From NCBI GenBank assembly GCA_900544025.1, contig UQTM01000027.1, positions 1-38,972 of the forward strand: a stretch of 38,972 nt of DNA. The letters run 5' to 3'. The notes beneath the pieces are model-generated. The model worked only from the letters and a program-made list of their open reading frames with translations, made no database searches and was not told the origin of the DNA. Both the position numbers and the translations under genes were made by a program. This DNA comes from an uncultured Odoribacter sp. (lineage in GTDB: Bacteria > Bacteroidota > Bacteroidia > Bacteroidales > Marinifilaceae). This document shows, piece by piece, positions 17,474 through 26,281 of the stretch (positions are counted from its first letter, which is position 1; each line of letters opens with the position of its first letter).

Positions 17474-18619
17474 ATGTCAGTTTTGAAAAACATAAACCGG
17501 GTGTATTGGACGGTAGTCCTGGTTGTTTTTGCATTGGGATTTGCAGGTTGTGAGTCGGATAATGATGACGGTGGGAGTGAGATCGGGATTACCCTGACAA
17601 AATCGACTGTCGAGGCTACGGATATTGCCCAGTTTATGGACATAACCTGTAATGGTTCCTGGAATATAACGATAGAATATCCCGATAGCACGGCTGCATG
17701 GTGTTCTGTTGCCAGTAATAGCGGACAGGGTAACAGCAGAGTGGCTTTGCAATATACAAAGAATACTGCCGACGATGCACGTAAAGCGGTGATCCGGGCT
17801 TTTTCGGGTAGCGCAAATGCTTCGGTCACGCTTACCCAGCTTGGAACTTCAGGCGGAGGTCCTACCCCGGAATTAGGCCATTGGCTTGAACTGCCGGGTA
17901 CGGTGGAGCAGCCCAATTGCCGTTATGTGACACATTATGTAACCGTGAGCGGTAAGAATGTCAGGAATTATACGCTGTTTTTCGATACCAGTGAACGAAT
18001 TGCTTATTGGGTGGCTTATCCTCATTGTAAAATGTACCTGGGTAGTGTCGGGAGAACGAATGATTTTCAAATCGATCCTTCTTTTCCTGCCAGCGAGCAG
18101 ATGACCAGTACCATTAAAGGATATGACCGGGGACATCAGATTCCTTCGGGCGACCGTACGGCGACCGAAGAAATGAATATACAGACGTTTTATTACACCA
18201 ATATGACACCTCAGCTCGCCAATTTTAATCAGAAAATCTGGGTCGATCTTGAAACTAAAGTTCGAACCTGGGTGAATGCCTGTGATACCCTTTATGTGGT
18301 AACCGGAGCTGTGTTGAAAACCGTGGGGGGAAACGAGACGGTGAAATATGTGGAAGATAAGAGCGGCAACCGGATAGCAGTTCCTAACTATTATTTTAAA
18401 GTGCTGATGCAATTGAGATTGAATGGGGGAAATCCCGTTTATAAAGCAATCGCTTTCTGGTTTAAGCATCAGGCTAATAGCGGATCGGTTTCTGCTGCGG
18501 ACGCAAGTTCTGTGTATGATGTGGAACGGAAAACAGGTATCGATTTCTTTGCTAATTTACCGGAGGATATACAAGCTCAGGTGGAAGCCCAGTTTGCTCC
18601 GAGAGAATGGGGCTTATAA
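17474..18619 (+). CDS. BACON-domain DNA/RNA non-specific endonuclease (NUC family) lipoprotein
   Basis: 381 residues from ATG 17474; an in-frame start 48 bases upstream would fall inside the hairpin and precede the lipoprotein signal, so it is not preferred. Lipobox GFAGC places the lipid on Cys26. Residues about 37-122 are a BACON-like domain (GSWNITIEYPDSTAAWCSVASN). Residues about 130-378 are the beta-beta-alpha-metal nuclease of the Serratia/NucA family: the catalytic DRGHQ motif (Asp218-His221), then TNMTPQLANFNQKIW, whose Asn and Gln bind the metal hydrate, and YVVTGAV. The family cuts single- and double-stranded DNA and RNA to short oligonucleotides. All catalytic residues are present. 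It is 16 bases before the EEP gene and would act on extracellular nucleic acid at the cell surface or in the periplasm. Confidence 0.92.
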   Translation: MSVLKNINRVYWTVVLVVFALGFAGCESDNDDGGSEIGITLTKSTVEATDIAQFMDITCNGSWNITIEYPDSTAAWCSVASNSGQGNSRVALQYTKNTADDARKAVIRAFSGSANASVTLTQLGTSGGGPTPELGHWLELPGTVEQPNCRYVTHYVTVSGKNVRNYTLFFDTSERIAYWVAYPHCKMYLGSVGRTNDFQIDPSFPASEQMTSTIKGYDRGHQIPSGDRTATEEMNIQTFYYTNMTPQLANFNQKIWVDLETKVRTWVNACDTLYVVTGAVLKTVGGNETVKYVEDKSGNRIAVPNYYFKVLMQLRLNGGNPVYKAIAFWFKHQANSGSVSAADASSVYDVERKTGIDFFANLPEDIQAQVEAQFAPREWGL

Positions 18620-18635
18620 TATTAATTAGGCAGAT

Positions 18636-19676
18636 ATGAAAAAATTGTATTTTGTTTTAATACTCGTCTTTTTTATCGGTTGGTTGGATTCCCAGGCACA
18701 AACAAAGCCGTATTCGGTGGTGTTTTACAATCTGGAGAATTTATTCGATACCATAAAATCGCCGGGAGTGTATGACGAGGAGTTTACTCCTCAGGGACCC
18801 AAAGCCTGGAATAGTGCAAAATACTGGAAGAAAATCGGTAATATCGAGCAGGTATTTTATACTATGGCAGGAACTTTTAAGTCTTATCCCACCATTATCG
18901 GAGTGTCGGAAATCGAAAACCGGAATGTACTGGAAGATATTGTGGCCGCTCCGAAACTGGAACGGGCCAATTATCAAATCGTGCATTACGATTCGCCGGA
19001 TGCCCGTGGAGTAGATGTGGCGCTGATGTACCGCCCCGATCAGTTTAAATACGAAGGGAGCCGTCCGCTCCTGTTGTCGTTGCCCGGTGAACCGGATTTC
19101 AAGACCCGGGATGTACTTTCCGTATGGGGAACGATCGAGGGAGAGAAGTTTTATTTCTTCGTATGCCACTGGCCTTCACGTTTGGGAGGACAGGCCGCTT
19201 CGGAATATAAACGTGTGGCTGCGGCACAGCTTGTGAAAAATACGGTGGATTCCATTTTGAAGGCATCTCCGGAAACTCATATCGTTATTATGGGCGATAT
19301 GAACGATGATCCTACCAATAAGAGCCTTTCGCAGGTGCTGGACGCAAAAGGAAAAGTCGGCGAAGTGAAACCGGGAGGATTGTTTAATCCGTTTTTGCAG
19401 ATGTTTAAAGCCGGATACGGAACGCTTGCTTATCAGGATGCCTGGAATTTATTCGATAATATGGTGGTCAGTGAGAACTTAGTGAACGCAAAGCCGGGAG
19501 AATTGAAACTTTATAAGCCGGCAAAGAGTAAATATTATGGGAATATATTCGACCGCCCGTTCTTGCGTCAAAGCAGCGGACAATATAAAAATTATCCGTT
19601 GAGAACTTTTGTCGGGAATACTTTTCAGGGAGGATATAGCGATCATTTTCCCGTATATATCTTCATTACAAAATAA
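18636..19676 (+). CDS. Secreted endonuclease/exonuclease/phosphatase (EEP) family protein
   Basis: 346 residues with a cleavable signal peptide (about residues 1-22, ending SQAQ). The EEP motifs are in order: YNLENLFDT near the N terminus, GVSEIENRNV with the metal-binding Glu, CHWPSRLGGQ with a catalytic His, MGDMNDDPTN with the Asp/Asn pair, and YSDHFPVYI with the final Asp-His. The family includes DNase I-like nucleases and phosphodiesterases. In this setting a nuclease or phosphodiesterase acting on oligonucleotides from the NUC enzyme is the simplest idea, but a phosphatase role cannot be excluded. It lies 16 bases after the nuclease and 12 bases before the TonB receptor, so it is part of the operon. 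Confidence 0.9.
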   Translation: MKKLYFVLILVFFIGWLDSQAQTKPYSVVFYNLENLFDTIKSPGVYDEEFTPQGPKAWNSAKYWKKIGNIEQVFYTMAGTFKSYPTIIGVSEIENRNVLEDIVAAPKLERANYQIVHYDSPDARGVDVALMYRPDQFKYEGSRPLLLSLPGEPDFKTRDVLSVWGTIEGEKFYFFVCHWPSRLGGQAASEYKRVAAAQLVKNTVDSILKASPETHIVIMGDMNDDPTNKSLSQVLDAKGKVGEVKPGGLFNPFLQMFKAGYGTLAYQDAWNLFDNMVVSENLVNAKPGELKLYKPAKSKYYGNIFDRPFLRQSSGQYKNYPLRTFVGNTFQGGYSDHFPVYIFITK

Positions 19677-19688
19677 TAATGTAACGAT

Positions 19689-22475
19689 ATGAGAATGAAA
19701 TTGTTTTTAGCTATTCTGTTTGCGGCGTTTTCTTCGCCGCTATTTGCTCAGAGTGGCGGTATTAAGGGTGTTGTCGTTTCCCGTGCCGAAAGAGCGCTGA
19801 TCGACGATGCCAAGGTTACTCTTTTAGGCGTGTCGCCGCGTACGGTTTACACCCAGAAAGGTGCGTTCGAGTTTCGCGACGTGGCTCCGGGGACTTATCA
19901 GCTGCTGTTTGAAGCGGGCGATTTCCAGCCTTTACAGCTGGGGGTTACTGTGGATAAGACGGTGAAAGACCTGAATTTTATTTCATTGGTGCCGGAAACG
20001 ATGAACCGGGCGGTGGACGATGCCGATTTTTCGGAATTCGATACCGAATCGGACAACGGTTCACAATCCATGCCCGTGGTGCTTTCCGCTTCCAAAGATA
20101 TTTTCGATAACATTGCCGGATATAAGTTCAGCGCAGCCCGTTTTCGTACCCGTGGGTATGACAATGGAATGGCGAGCGTTTATCTGAACGGTGTTTATCT
20201 GAACGATGCGATGAGCGGTTACACTCCCTGGTCGCTTTGGTCCGGATTGAACGACGCAACGCGTAATCAGGAGCTTTCCAGCGGAGTTGCCATTTCGGAT
20301 TACGGGGTAGGCGGGGTGAACGGAACGACGAACATCAACGCCAGGGCTTCGCAAATGCGTAAGGGATTCCGCGCCAGCATCGTCAATGCCAATAATATGT
20401 ACCGTTTCCGCGTTATGGCGAGCTATGCTTCCGGAGAGAACGAGAAAGGATGGTCGTATGCGCTTGCCGCTTCAACCCGTCAGGGAGGCAATGATTGGGT
20501 AAAAGGCGTTTATTATAATTCCTGGTCTTATTTCCTGTCTGTGGAAAAGAAAATAGATCCGTTCCATCGCCTGGCGTTTACTTTTTTCGGTGCGCCTTCC
20601 CAGAGAGGGGCTCAGACGGCTTCTACTCAGGAAGTGTATGATTTAGTCGGCAGTAATTTCTATAATGCCAACTGGGGTTATCAGGACGGTAAGAAACGAA
20701 ATGCCCGTGTGCGAAACAGTCATGAGCCGGTGGCTATGCTGAATTATTTCTATCAGCCCAGCAATAAGCTGAATTTGATGGCAACCGTGTCTTACCGCTT
20801 CGGAAAGAACGGATATTCTGCTCTCGACTGGTATGATGCACAAGACCCGCGTCCGGATTACTACCGTTATTTGCCGAGTTATTACCGTTCCGACGATGAA
20901 TCGAAAAATAATCCTTATTTGGCGGCTTATGTCACAGAAGGCTGGAGGTCGAATTGGGATGTGCGTCAGATAAATTGGGACAGGCTGTATGATGTGAATT
21001 ACAATAGTGAATTGAATCCCGGCCGGGAATACTGGGGGAATCCGGTGATTGAGGAGGGAACTACCCGTTCGAAATATGTGCTGGAAGAACGTCACACCGA
21101 CCAGAAAGATTTTAATGCCAAAGTTCAGTTGGTGACATTGGTAAAGGAAAATAGTAAGATTTCCGCCGGATTCGAGTTTCGTCAGAATAAAACGGAATAT
21201 TATAAGAAGATCAAGGATTTGTTAGGCGGTGATTACTGGCTGGATGTAGATCAGTTTGCCGAACGCGATTTCGGTAGCGGGAATGCTATTCAAAATAACC
21301 TGAATACTCCGAACCGTTTGGTGAAGAAGGGCGATAAATACGGTTACGATTATTTTGCACACCTTTTGAACGAGAAATTGTGGGCGACCTATCGTTTCAA
21401 TGTCGGTCGTTTCGAAGGTTATGGAGGTTTAGAGGGCGGACATACCACATTTTGGCGTGACGGTGTTTACAAAAAAGGTTTGTTCCCCGATAATTCGGAA
21501 GGAAAATCGGCTAAACAGAGATTTTGGACTTATACCGTAAAGGCGGGGCTGACCTATAAGATTACCGGGAATCAGATGGTGTATGCCAATTTTGCTTACC
21601 TCCACCAGGCTCCGTATTTTCAGGATGCTTTCGTTTCTCCGCGTACCCGTAACAGTGTAGTGCCTAACCTGACTACCGAGAAGGTGTTGAGTGCCGACCT
21701 GAATTATGCTTTGCGTATGGCAGGGTTGAGGGTGCGTCTGACCGGATATTATACAAAGATCAAGGATCAGACCGATTTGATCAGTTTTTACGACGATCAG
21801 AACCGGGCTTATACCAACTTTGCTATGAGCGGGATCGACCAGACCCATGTCGGACTTGAGTTGGGTGTGGCTGTTCCGTTGATTGCCGGGATCGAAGCGC
21901 AGGGAGCTTTCAGTTTCGGTAATTATTACTATACCTCCAATCCTTATGTGACACAGACTGTCGATAACAGCGAAGCCGTGATAGCCAATACCCGGGTGTA
22001 TTGGAAGGATATGAAAGTGGCGACCACTCCGCAGACGGCTGCGAGCATCGGATTGAATTACCGTGGCCCTTATAATATTTATGCCGGACTGGATTTGAAT
22101 TATTACGGCCGGATGTATCAGAGCATGAATCCGCTTTATCGCACCGACCAGGCTTTGGTAAACTACGATATGTTCGAACCGGAAAAACGTGAGGAAATGA
22201 TCCGTACGATGAGGAATCAGGAAGAGTTCGGCGATTCTTTTATCCTCAATGCCAATATAGGTAAGTCCTGGTATATTCAGCGTAAATATAATTTAGGTTT
22301 TAGCCTGGAAGTGAAGAATATTCTCAACAACAAGGATACAAAGACCGGAGGCTACGAACAGATGCGTTTTAAGAAAAATGAGCTGAACGGTAAGACTTAT
22401 TATACTCGTTTCGATCCCAAATATTTCTATATGTTCGGAACGACGTATTATCTGAATATCTATTTTAGATTCTAA
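19689..22475 (+). CDS. TonB-dependent receptor of the nuclease/DUF5689 cluster
   Basis: 928 residues. Signal peptide of about 20 residues ending LFAQ. Residues about 24-100 form a carboxypeptidase-regulatory-like domain (GGIKGVVVSRAERAL, GAFEFRDVAPGTYQL). The plug region follows with FRTRGYDNGMASVYLNGVYL and SDYGVGGVNGTTNINARASQ. The rest is a 22-strand type barrel with many aromatic-rich strands, ending YYLNIYFRF with the terminal Phe used for outer-membrane assembly. It is shorter than the Oar-like receptor in this window and differs in sequence from it. There is no SusD-like partner; the two DUF5689 lipoproteins on either side of the nuclease, EEP and receptor genes may take that place. 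Transport of nucleotides, oligonucleotides or nucleosides is inferred from context only. Confidence 0.9.
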   Translation: MRMKLFLAILFAAFSSPLFAQSGGIKGVVVSRAERALIDDAKVTLLGVSPRTVYTQKGAFEFRDVAPGTYQLLFEAGDFQPLQLGVTVDKTVKDLNFISLVPETMNRAVDDADFSEFDTESDNGSQSMPVVLSASKDIFDNIAGYKFSAARFRTRGYDNGMASVYLNGVYLNDAMSGYTPWSLWSGLNDATRNQELSSGVAISDYGVGGVNGTTNINARASQMRKGFRASIVNANNMYRFRVMASYASGENEKGWSYALAASTRQGGNDWVKGVYYNSWSYFLSVEKKIDPFHRLAFTFFGAPSQRGAQTASTQEVYDLVGSNFYNANWGYQDGKKRNARVRNSHEPVAMLNYFYQPSNKLNLMATVSYRFGKNGYSALDWYDAQDPRPDYYRYLPSYYRSDDESKNNPYLAAYVTEGWRSNWDVRQINWDRLYDVNYNSELNPGREYWGNPVIEEGTTRSKYVLEERHTDQKDFNAKVQLVTLVKENSKISAGFEFRQNKTEYYKKIKDLLGGDYWLDVDQFAERDFGSGNAIQNNLNTPNRLVKKGDKYGYDYFAHLLNEKLWATYRFNVGRFEGYGGLEGGHTTFWRDGVYKKGLFPDNSEGKSAKQRFWTYTVKAGLTYKITGNQMVYANFAYLHQAPYFQDAFVSPRTRNSVVPNLTTEKVLSADLNYALRMAGLRVRLTGYYTKIKDQTDLISFYDDQNRAYTNFAMSGIDQTHVGLELGVAVPLIAGIEAQGAFSFGNYYYTSNPYVTQTVDNSEAVIANTRVYWKDMKVATTPQTAASIGLNYRGPYNIYAGLDLNYYGRMYQSMNPLYRTDQALVNYDMFEPEKREEMIRTMRNQEEFGDSFILNANIGKSWYIQRKYNLGFSLEVKNILNNKDTKTGGYEQMRFKKNELNGKTYYTRFDPKYFYMFGTTYYLNIYFRF

Positions 22476-22516
22476 GGGATATGCCGGAATGGTTTAAGAA
22501 TAAAAAATTTAAACGT

Positions 22517-23587
22517 ATGAAAACATTGAAAAATATATTGTTTATCCAGGCTTTGCTTTTAGGATTGTTGCTTACGGGTTGTTATAATGATTTCGATGAT
22601 CCTGCACCTGCGAAAATTTATACCGATGAGGATTTTGCAGGTAGCGAAATCGTACCGATCAGTACGGTAAAGCAGCTTTTCTATGATAAGTATGGAACCG
22701 GAGCCGGTTCTGTGGGGAAAAGCCTGGAGGTGGCGGAAGATTATGTGATAAAGGGAAAGGTTATCAGTAACGACGCCTATGGAAATATCTACCGTACCAT
22801 GTATATTCAGGATGAATCGGGGGCTATCGAAGTGAAAATCGGTATCACCGGAGCTTACAACGAATATAAGGTCGGACAGACGGTGTATGTGAAAACTCAG
22901 GGATTGGTGATCGGAAGTTACCGCTATATGCTTAGTTTGGGTATCGCTTCGGTGGACCCGGATTACGCCAACGGCTATATCGATGTGCGCACGCTGATCA
23001 ATACGATCATTTTTAAGGGCGAGCATACCAAGCTGACGGCTCAGGACACTCTGGTGATTAATTCTCCGTCCGAGCTGAGCGACGATTATTTGGGCAGGTT
23101 GGTGCGTATCAACGGGCTGACCAGTTATTACGGCCGTTGGGACAGCGATACCTATCCTTCGTTCCTCGAGCAGGTGGATCAGGTTTACACCAATTATTCT
23201 TTCCTCACCGTTATCAGCGATTGGAAAAAGTATGATGAAGATATGGCCGCCCACGAAGCCGATCCGGAAAATGTTCCGTATCCCACCGAGCCGGCCTCTC
23301 CGCGTCCTGCTACGCTGGAATATCCGACGTATGCTTTCAATAGCAACAATAACCGTTACTATGGTACGGCTTTGTTTAAGTTCGGGGCAGGCGGAGCGAG
23401 CGATCCTACCGAAAATTTATTGGTTCGTTCCAGCGGTTATGCCCGCTTTGCTTTGGATAAGCTGCCGGAAAACGGAGCGAAAGTGAATATCACGGCGATT
23501 TATACAAAGTACAGCGCCAAGAGCGGTAGTTTCATTAAATATCAGCTTTTGCTGAACAATGTGACCGACGTTGTGAGTGCAGACTGA
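22517..23587 (+). CDS. DUF5689 domain lipoprotein
   Basis: 356 residues from ATG 22517; a start 36 bases upstream would add a charged stretch before the lipoprotein signal. Lipobox LLTGC gives Cys22 or so. Residues about 45-230 are a DUF5689 OB-fold-like domain (VAEDYVIKGKVISND, MYIQDESGAIEVKIG, YKVGQTVYVKTQGLVIG). A second OB-like or beta-rich part follows (DDYLGRLVRINGL; LPENGAKVNITAIYTKYS). No catalytic motif is seen. OB folds often bind nucleic acids or oligosaccharides; here the neighbouring nucleases favour nucleic acid as an inferred ligand. It is 41 bases after the receptor gene and is the last gene before a strong terminator. Likely a surface partner of the receptor. Confidence 0.85.
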   Translation: MKTLKNILFIQALLLGLLLTGCYNDFDDPAPAKIYTDEDFAGSEIVPISTVKQLFYDKYGTGAGSVGKSLEVAEDYVIKGKVISNDAYGNIYRTMYIQDESGAIEVKIGITGAYNEYKVGQTVYVKTQGLVIGSYRYMLSLGIASVDPDYANGYIDVRTLINTIIFKGEHTKLTAQDTLVINSPSELSDDYLGRLVRINGLTSYYGRWDSDTYPSFLEQVDQVYTNYSFLTVISDWKKYDEDMAAHEADPENVPYPTEPASPRPATLEYPTYAFNSNNNRYYGTALFKFGAGGASDPTENLLVRSSGYARFALDKLPENGAKVNITAIYTKYSAKSGSFIKYQLLLNNVTDVVSAD

Positions 23588-23610
23588 TCCGGGAGTTCCG
23601 GAATAGAATA

Positions 23611-23644
23611 AAAGCGGCTTCCATTTCCGGAAGCCGCTTTTTTT
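23611..23644. terminator. Bidirectional rho-independent terminator ending the nuclease cluster and the AmpG-like operon
   Basis: AAAGCGGCTTCC pairs perfectly with GGAAGCCGCTTT across a six-base loop, with a T-run after it and A bases before it. It lies between convergent genes and can serve both. Confidence 0.92.
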
Positions 23645-23679
23645 ATGGTTGTTTTAGAAGTAAAAGGTCTGGCAGAGGG

Positions 23680-24963
23680 TTATTCTTCGATGCGGATATA
23701 TTTGGTTGCTATAAAGCTGGGAAGGGTACAAATCATGATCCATACGAAAAAAAGCTGATAACCGATGTGTTCTTGTAACCAGCCGGAAATCATGCCCGGC
23801 AACATCATACCCAAGGCCATAAAACCTGTACACAGGGCATAATGGGCGGTTTGGTGTTTGCCTGCGCTGAACAGCATCATGTAGAACGTCAGGGAAGTGA
23901 ATCCGAAACCGTATCCCAGTTGTTCGATGGCCACACAGGAAGAAATGAGCCATGTGTCCGACGGCTGGACGATTGCCAGGAATAAATAAACGACGTTCGG
24001 AATATTCATCGCGGCGGTCATCCGCCAAACCCAATGTTTCAGTCCGTTGCGTGCCATGACGATACCGCCGACGATGCCGCCGAGTGTCAGGGCGATCACT
24101 CCGATCGTGCCGTAGATCATTCCCACTTCCCAGGTTTCCAGTTCCAGGCCTCCGGCCGTTCTTTTGTCTAACAAAAAAGGACTGGCGATCTTTACCAATT
24201 GTGCTTCTGCGAAACGATAGAACAGAATGAAGGCCAAGGCAGAGAGTATGTGTTTTTTCCGGAAAAACTCGACGAAAGTTTCCGCAAAAGCCATGATGAC
24301 CTGCTTAGGAGTGGTGGCTCCGGTGTTTTCCCTGTCTTTGGAAGGGCGTGGAAGGATGAAATGATGATAGACGAACAGCCCGCAGAAAAGGAATGCAAGC
24401 AGGTAGAATGTCACTGCCCATGCCTGTGAGACGGCTTGGTATTCAGGTAACCGGAGGACGTACTGTTTTTCGAGTAGCCCGGCGAGCATCACCAGTAATC
24501 CTTGTCCGGCAATGACGGCAAAACGGTAAAAGGTGTTACGTATGCCGACGAAATAAGCTTGTTTTTTTTCGTCCAGCGCCAGCATATAAAAGCCGTCGGC
24601 TGCAATATCGTGGGTGGCGGAGCTGAAAGCCAGCAGCCACATGAAAGCCAGGCAATAGCGGAAAGCCTCAGGGCCGGGAAGGCACAGGGCGATCCCTGCC
24701 AGTGCGGCTCCGATCAGTATTTGCATGCTGACGATCCACCAGCGTTTCGACTTTAAAATATCCACCAGCGGGCTCCAGATCGGCTTGAACACCCAGGGGA
24801 AATACAGCCAGCTGGTGTATAAGGCGATGTCTGTGTTGGAAATGCCGAGTTTTTTAAACATGATGACGGCAACGGTCATCACCACCACATAGGGCATGCC
24901 TTCTGCGAAATAGAGTGTCGGGATCCAGCTCCAGGGGGAACGGATAGAAGTGTTTGTCGCCAT
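23680..24963 (-). CDS. Major facilitator superfamily transporter, AmpG/acetyl-CoA transporter-like
   Basis: 427 residues with about 12 hydrophobic segments. The N terminus (LYFAEGMPYVVV) and the segments PWVFKPIWSPLVD and THDIAADGFYMLAL match the AmpG-like branch of MFS, whose E. coli member imports anhydro-muropeptides. The substrate is not provable here; AmpG-like proteins in Bacteroidota are also known or proposed to carry MurNAc or other sugars. The start ATG lies 10 bases after the SpoIID-like stop, so it is the last gene of a four-gene operon. The neighbours suggest cytoplasmic use of an imported cell-wall or glycan compound. Confidence 0.85.
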   Translation of the reverse strand: MATNTSIRSPWSWIPTLYFAEGMPYVVVMTVAVIMFKKLGISNTDIALYTSWLYFPWVFKPIWSPLVDILKSKRWWIVSMQILIGAALAGIALCLPGPEAFRYCLAFMWLLAFSSATHDIAADGFYMLALDEKKQAYFVGIRNTFYRFAVIAGQGLLVMLAGLLEKQYVLRLPEYQAVSQAWAVTFYLLAFLFCGLFVYHHFILPRPSKDRENTGATTPKQVIMAFAETFVEFFRKKHILSALAFILFYRFAEAQLVKIASPFLLDKRTAGGLELETWEVGMIYGTIGVIALTLGGIVGGIVMARNGLKHWVWRMTAAMNIPNVVYLFLAIVQPSDTWLISSCVAIEQLGYGFGFTSLTFYMMLFSAGKHQTAHYALCTGFMALGMMLPGMISGWLQEHIGYQLFFVWIMICTLPSFIATKYIRIEE

Positions 24964-24973
24964 AGCCGGAAGG

Positions 24974-26281
24974 TTAATATATTTTTTCTATTCGACTGTT
25001 TTTAAAATAATGCGCCAGAATCCGGCGATAGGTATATCCTTGCGATGCCATGACGGCCGCCCCGATCTGGCAAAGCCCTACACCGTGTCCCCAGCCTGCC
25101 CCGTGGAAGGTGAATCCGCCGTTTTCTTTTTCCACGACGAAGGCGGAACTGTATAGGTGCGATTCTGAAAAGAATTTGCGGATCACCAGCTCTTTGCCGA
25201 TTTCCATTGTTCTTTTGCTTCCGGTGACTTTGAGCCGGACGATGCGTCCCGACACTCCGCGTTCCAGCGGCTCAAGATCGAGTATCGTCCCGAAATCGAT
25301 GCCTGAACGTTTGCGCACAAGCGCAGACAATGATTCGGTAGTATAGGTTATTTTCCAACGGAAAAAATGCCGGGTTTCCTGATCGTAGTCGTTCAATACG
25401 GCGTTCAGTACGGCTTTATCGCCGGTATTGCAAAAAGCGGGCGGCGAAGACAGAATCCATTTCCGGGCTTGTTCTTCATCGGTCAGGTCATATCCGGGGT
25501 CGGGTGAATCGGAATCGTAAATCCGGTCGAGATAAGGATGAACCGCAGGTTCCCAGGTGTTTTCGAAACGTTCCGTCATTCCTCCGCAACATTTTGAGAA
25601 ACGGGCATCGCAGACGGTGCCGTCATAGGTGAGTACTTCACCGCAGGTGGCGAGCACGGCCCGGCTGACTTCCGGAGTGTAGGCTTTGCTGATTCCCTGG
25701 TAACGCTGGCAATGGTCGTCGGCACACACGTCGAAATGTGTGTGGTCTTCCCGGTCGTACCAGCGAATGTAAGAGTCTTCGGTGGAAAGACAGGAACGGT
25801 AATCGGCTTTTATTTTACTTGCTTTGGCTTTTTGTGCCAATAGCCAGCTCCGGGAAATCACGGCATGGGCTTTCAGTAATTCGAGGGGGGAAGAGGCGTT
25901 CATTTCCGAAGAAATCACGCTTAAAAGATAATCTTCCAGCGGGAGGACATTAGTTGCGGTCAGATGCTGTGTTTCATCGATCAGCTTCAACGTCCCCTTG
26001 AATTTTTGGTTCTCTGTCCGTTCCCAATGAAAGTGAATGCCGATGACAACATCTGTCAGGTCGAAATCGCACAGCCCGTAATCGTCGGGGACAAAAGCCA
26101 GCGGCAAAGAAACCGGGAGGGATGTTTTTGCGTTTTCCAGCCGGTATTCCCCGTTTGCCCGGCTTAGCGTATATTGCCCGCTATATTTCAGGTTTGTCCC
26201 TGCCAGTGTATAGTTGCCGTTCAGTTGAAAGCGGATAACGGGCGAAAATAAGATGCCTACTTCTATGGTCGGTGCTGTCAT
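24974..26281 (-). CDS. SpoIID/LytB domain protein without signal peptide
   Basis: 435 residues. The SpoIID fold is shown by VLPLEDYLLSVISSEM (Glu126 at the catalytic position known from SpoIID lytic transglycosylases), LLKAHAVISRSWLLAQ, a Cys/His-bearing middle segment (TYDGTVCDARFSKCCGG), and GWGHGVGLCQIGAAVMASQG at the C terminus. SpoIID cleaves glycan strands lacking stem peptides in sporulating Firmicutes; this organism does not sporulate as far as can be seen. The N terminus (MTAPTIEVGILFSP) is already the start of the domain, with no signal or membrane segment, so a cytoplasmic place is predicted. Its start overlaps the DUF4922 stop by four bases (ATGA type), showing translational coupling. 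Confidence 0.87.
   Translation of the reverse strand: MTAPTIEVGILFSPVIRFQLNGNYTLAGTNLKYSGQYTLSRANGEYRLENAKTSLPVSLPLAFVPDDYGLCDFDLTDVVIGIHFHWERTENQKFKGTLKLIDETQHLTATNVLPLEDYLLSVISSEMNASSPLELLKAHAVISRSWLLAQKAKASKIKADYRSCLSTEDSYIRWYDREDHTHFDVCADDHCQRYQGISKAYTPEVSRAVLATCGEVLTYDGTVCDARFSKCCGGMTERFENTWEPAVHPYLDRIYDSDSPDPGYDLTDEEQARKWILSSPPAFCNTGDKAVLNAVLNDYDQETRHFFRWKITYTTESLSALVRKRSGIDFGTILDLEPLERGVSGRIVRLKVTGSKRTMEIGKELVIRKFFSESHLYSSAFVVEKENGGFTFHGAGWGHGVGLCQIGAAVMASQGYTYRRILAHYFKNSRIEKIY

Noticed and set aside
19689..23587. DUF5689 gene after the receptor taken as a SusD homologue
   Set aside because: It is only 356 residues, beta-rich and lacks the alpha-helical TPR layout of SusD; only its position is analogous.
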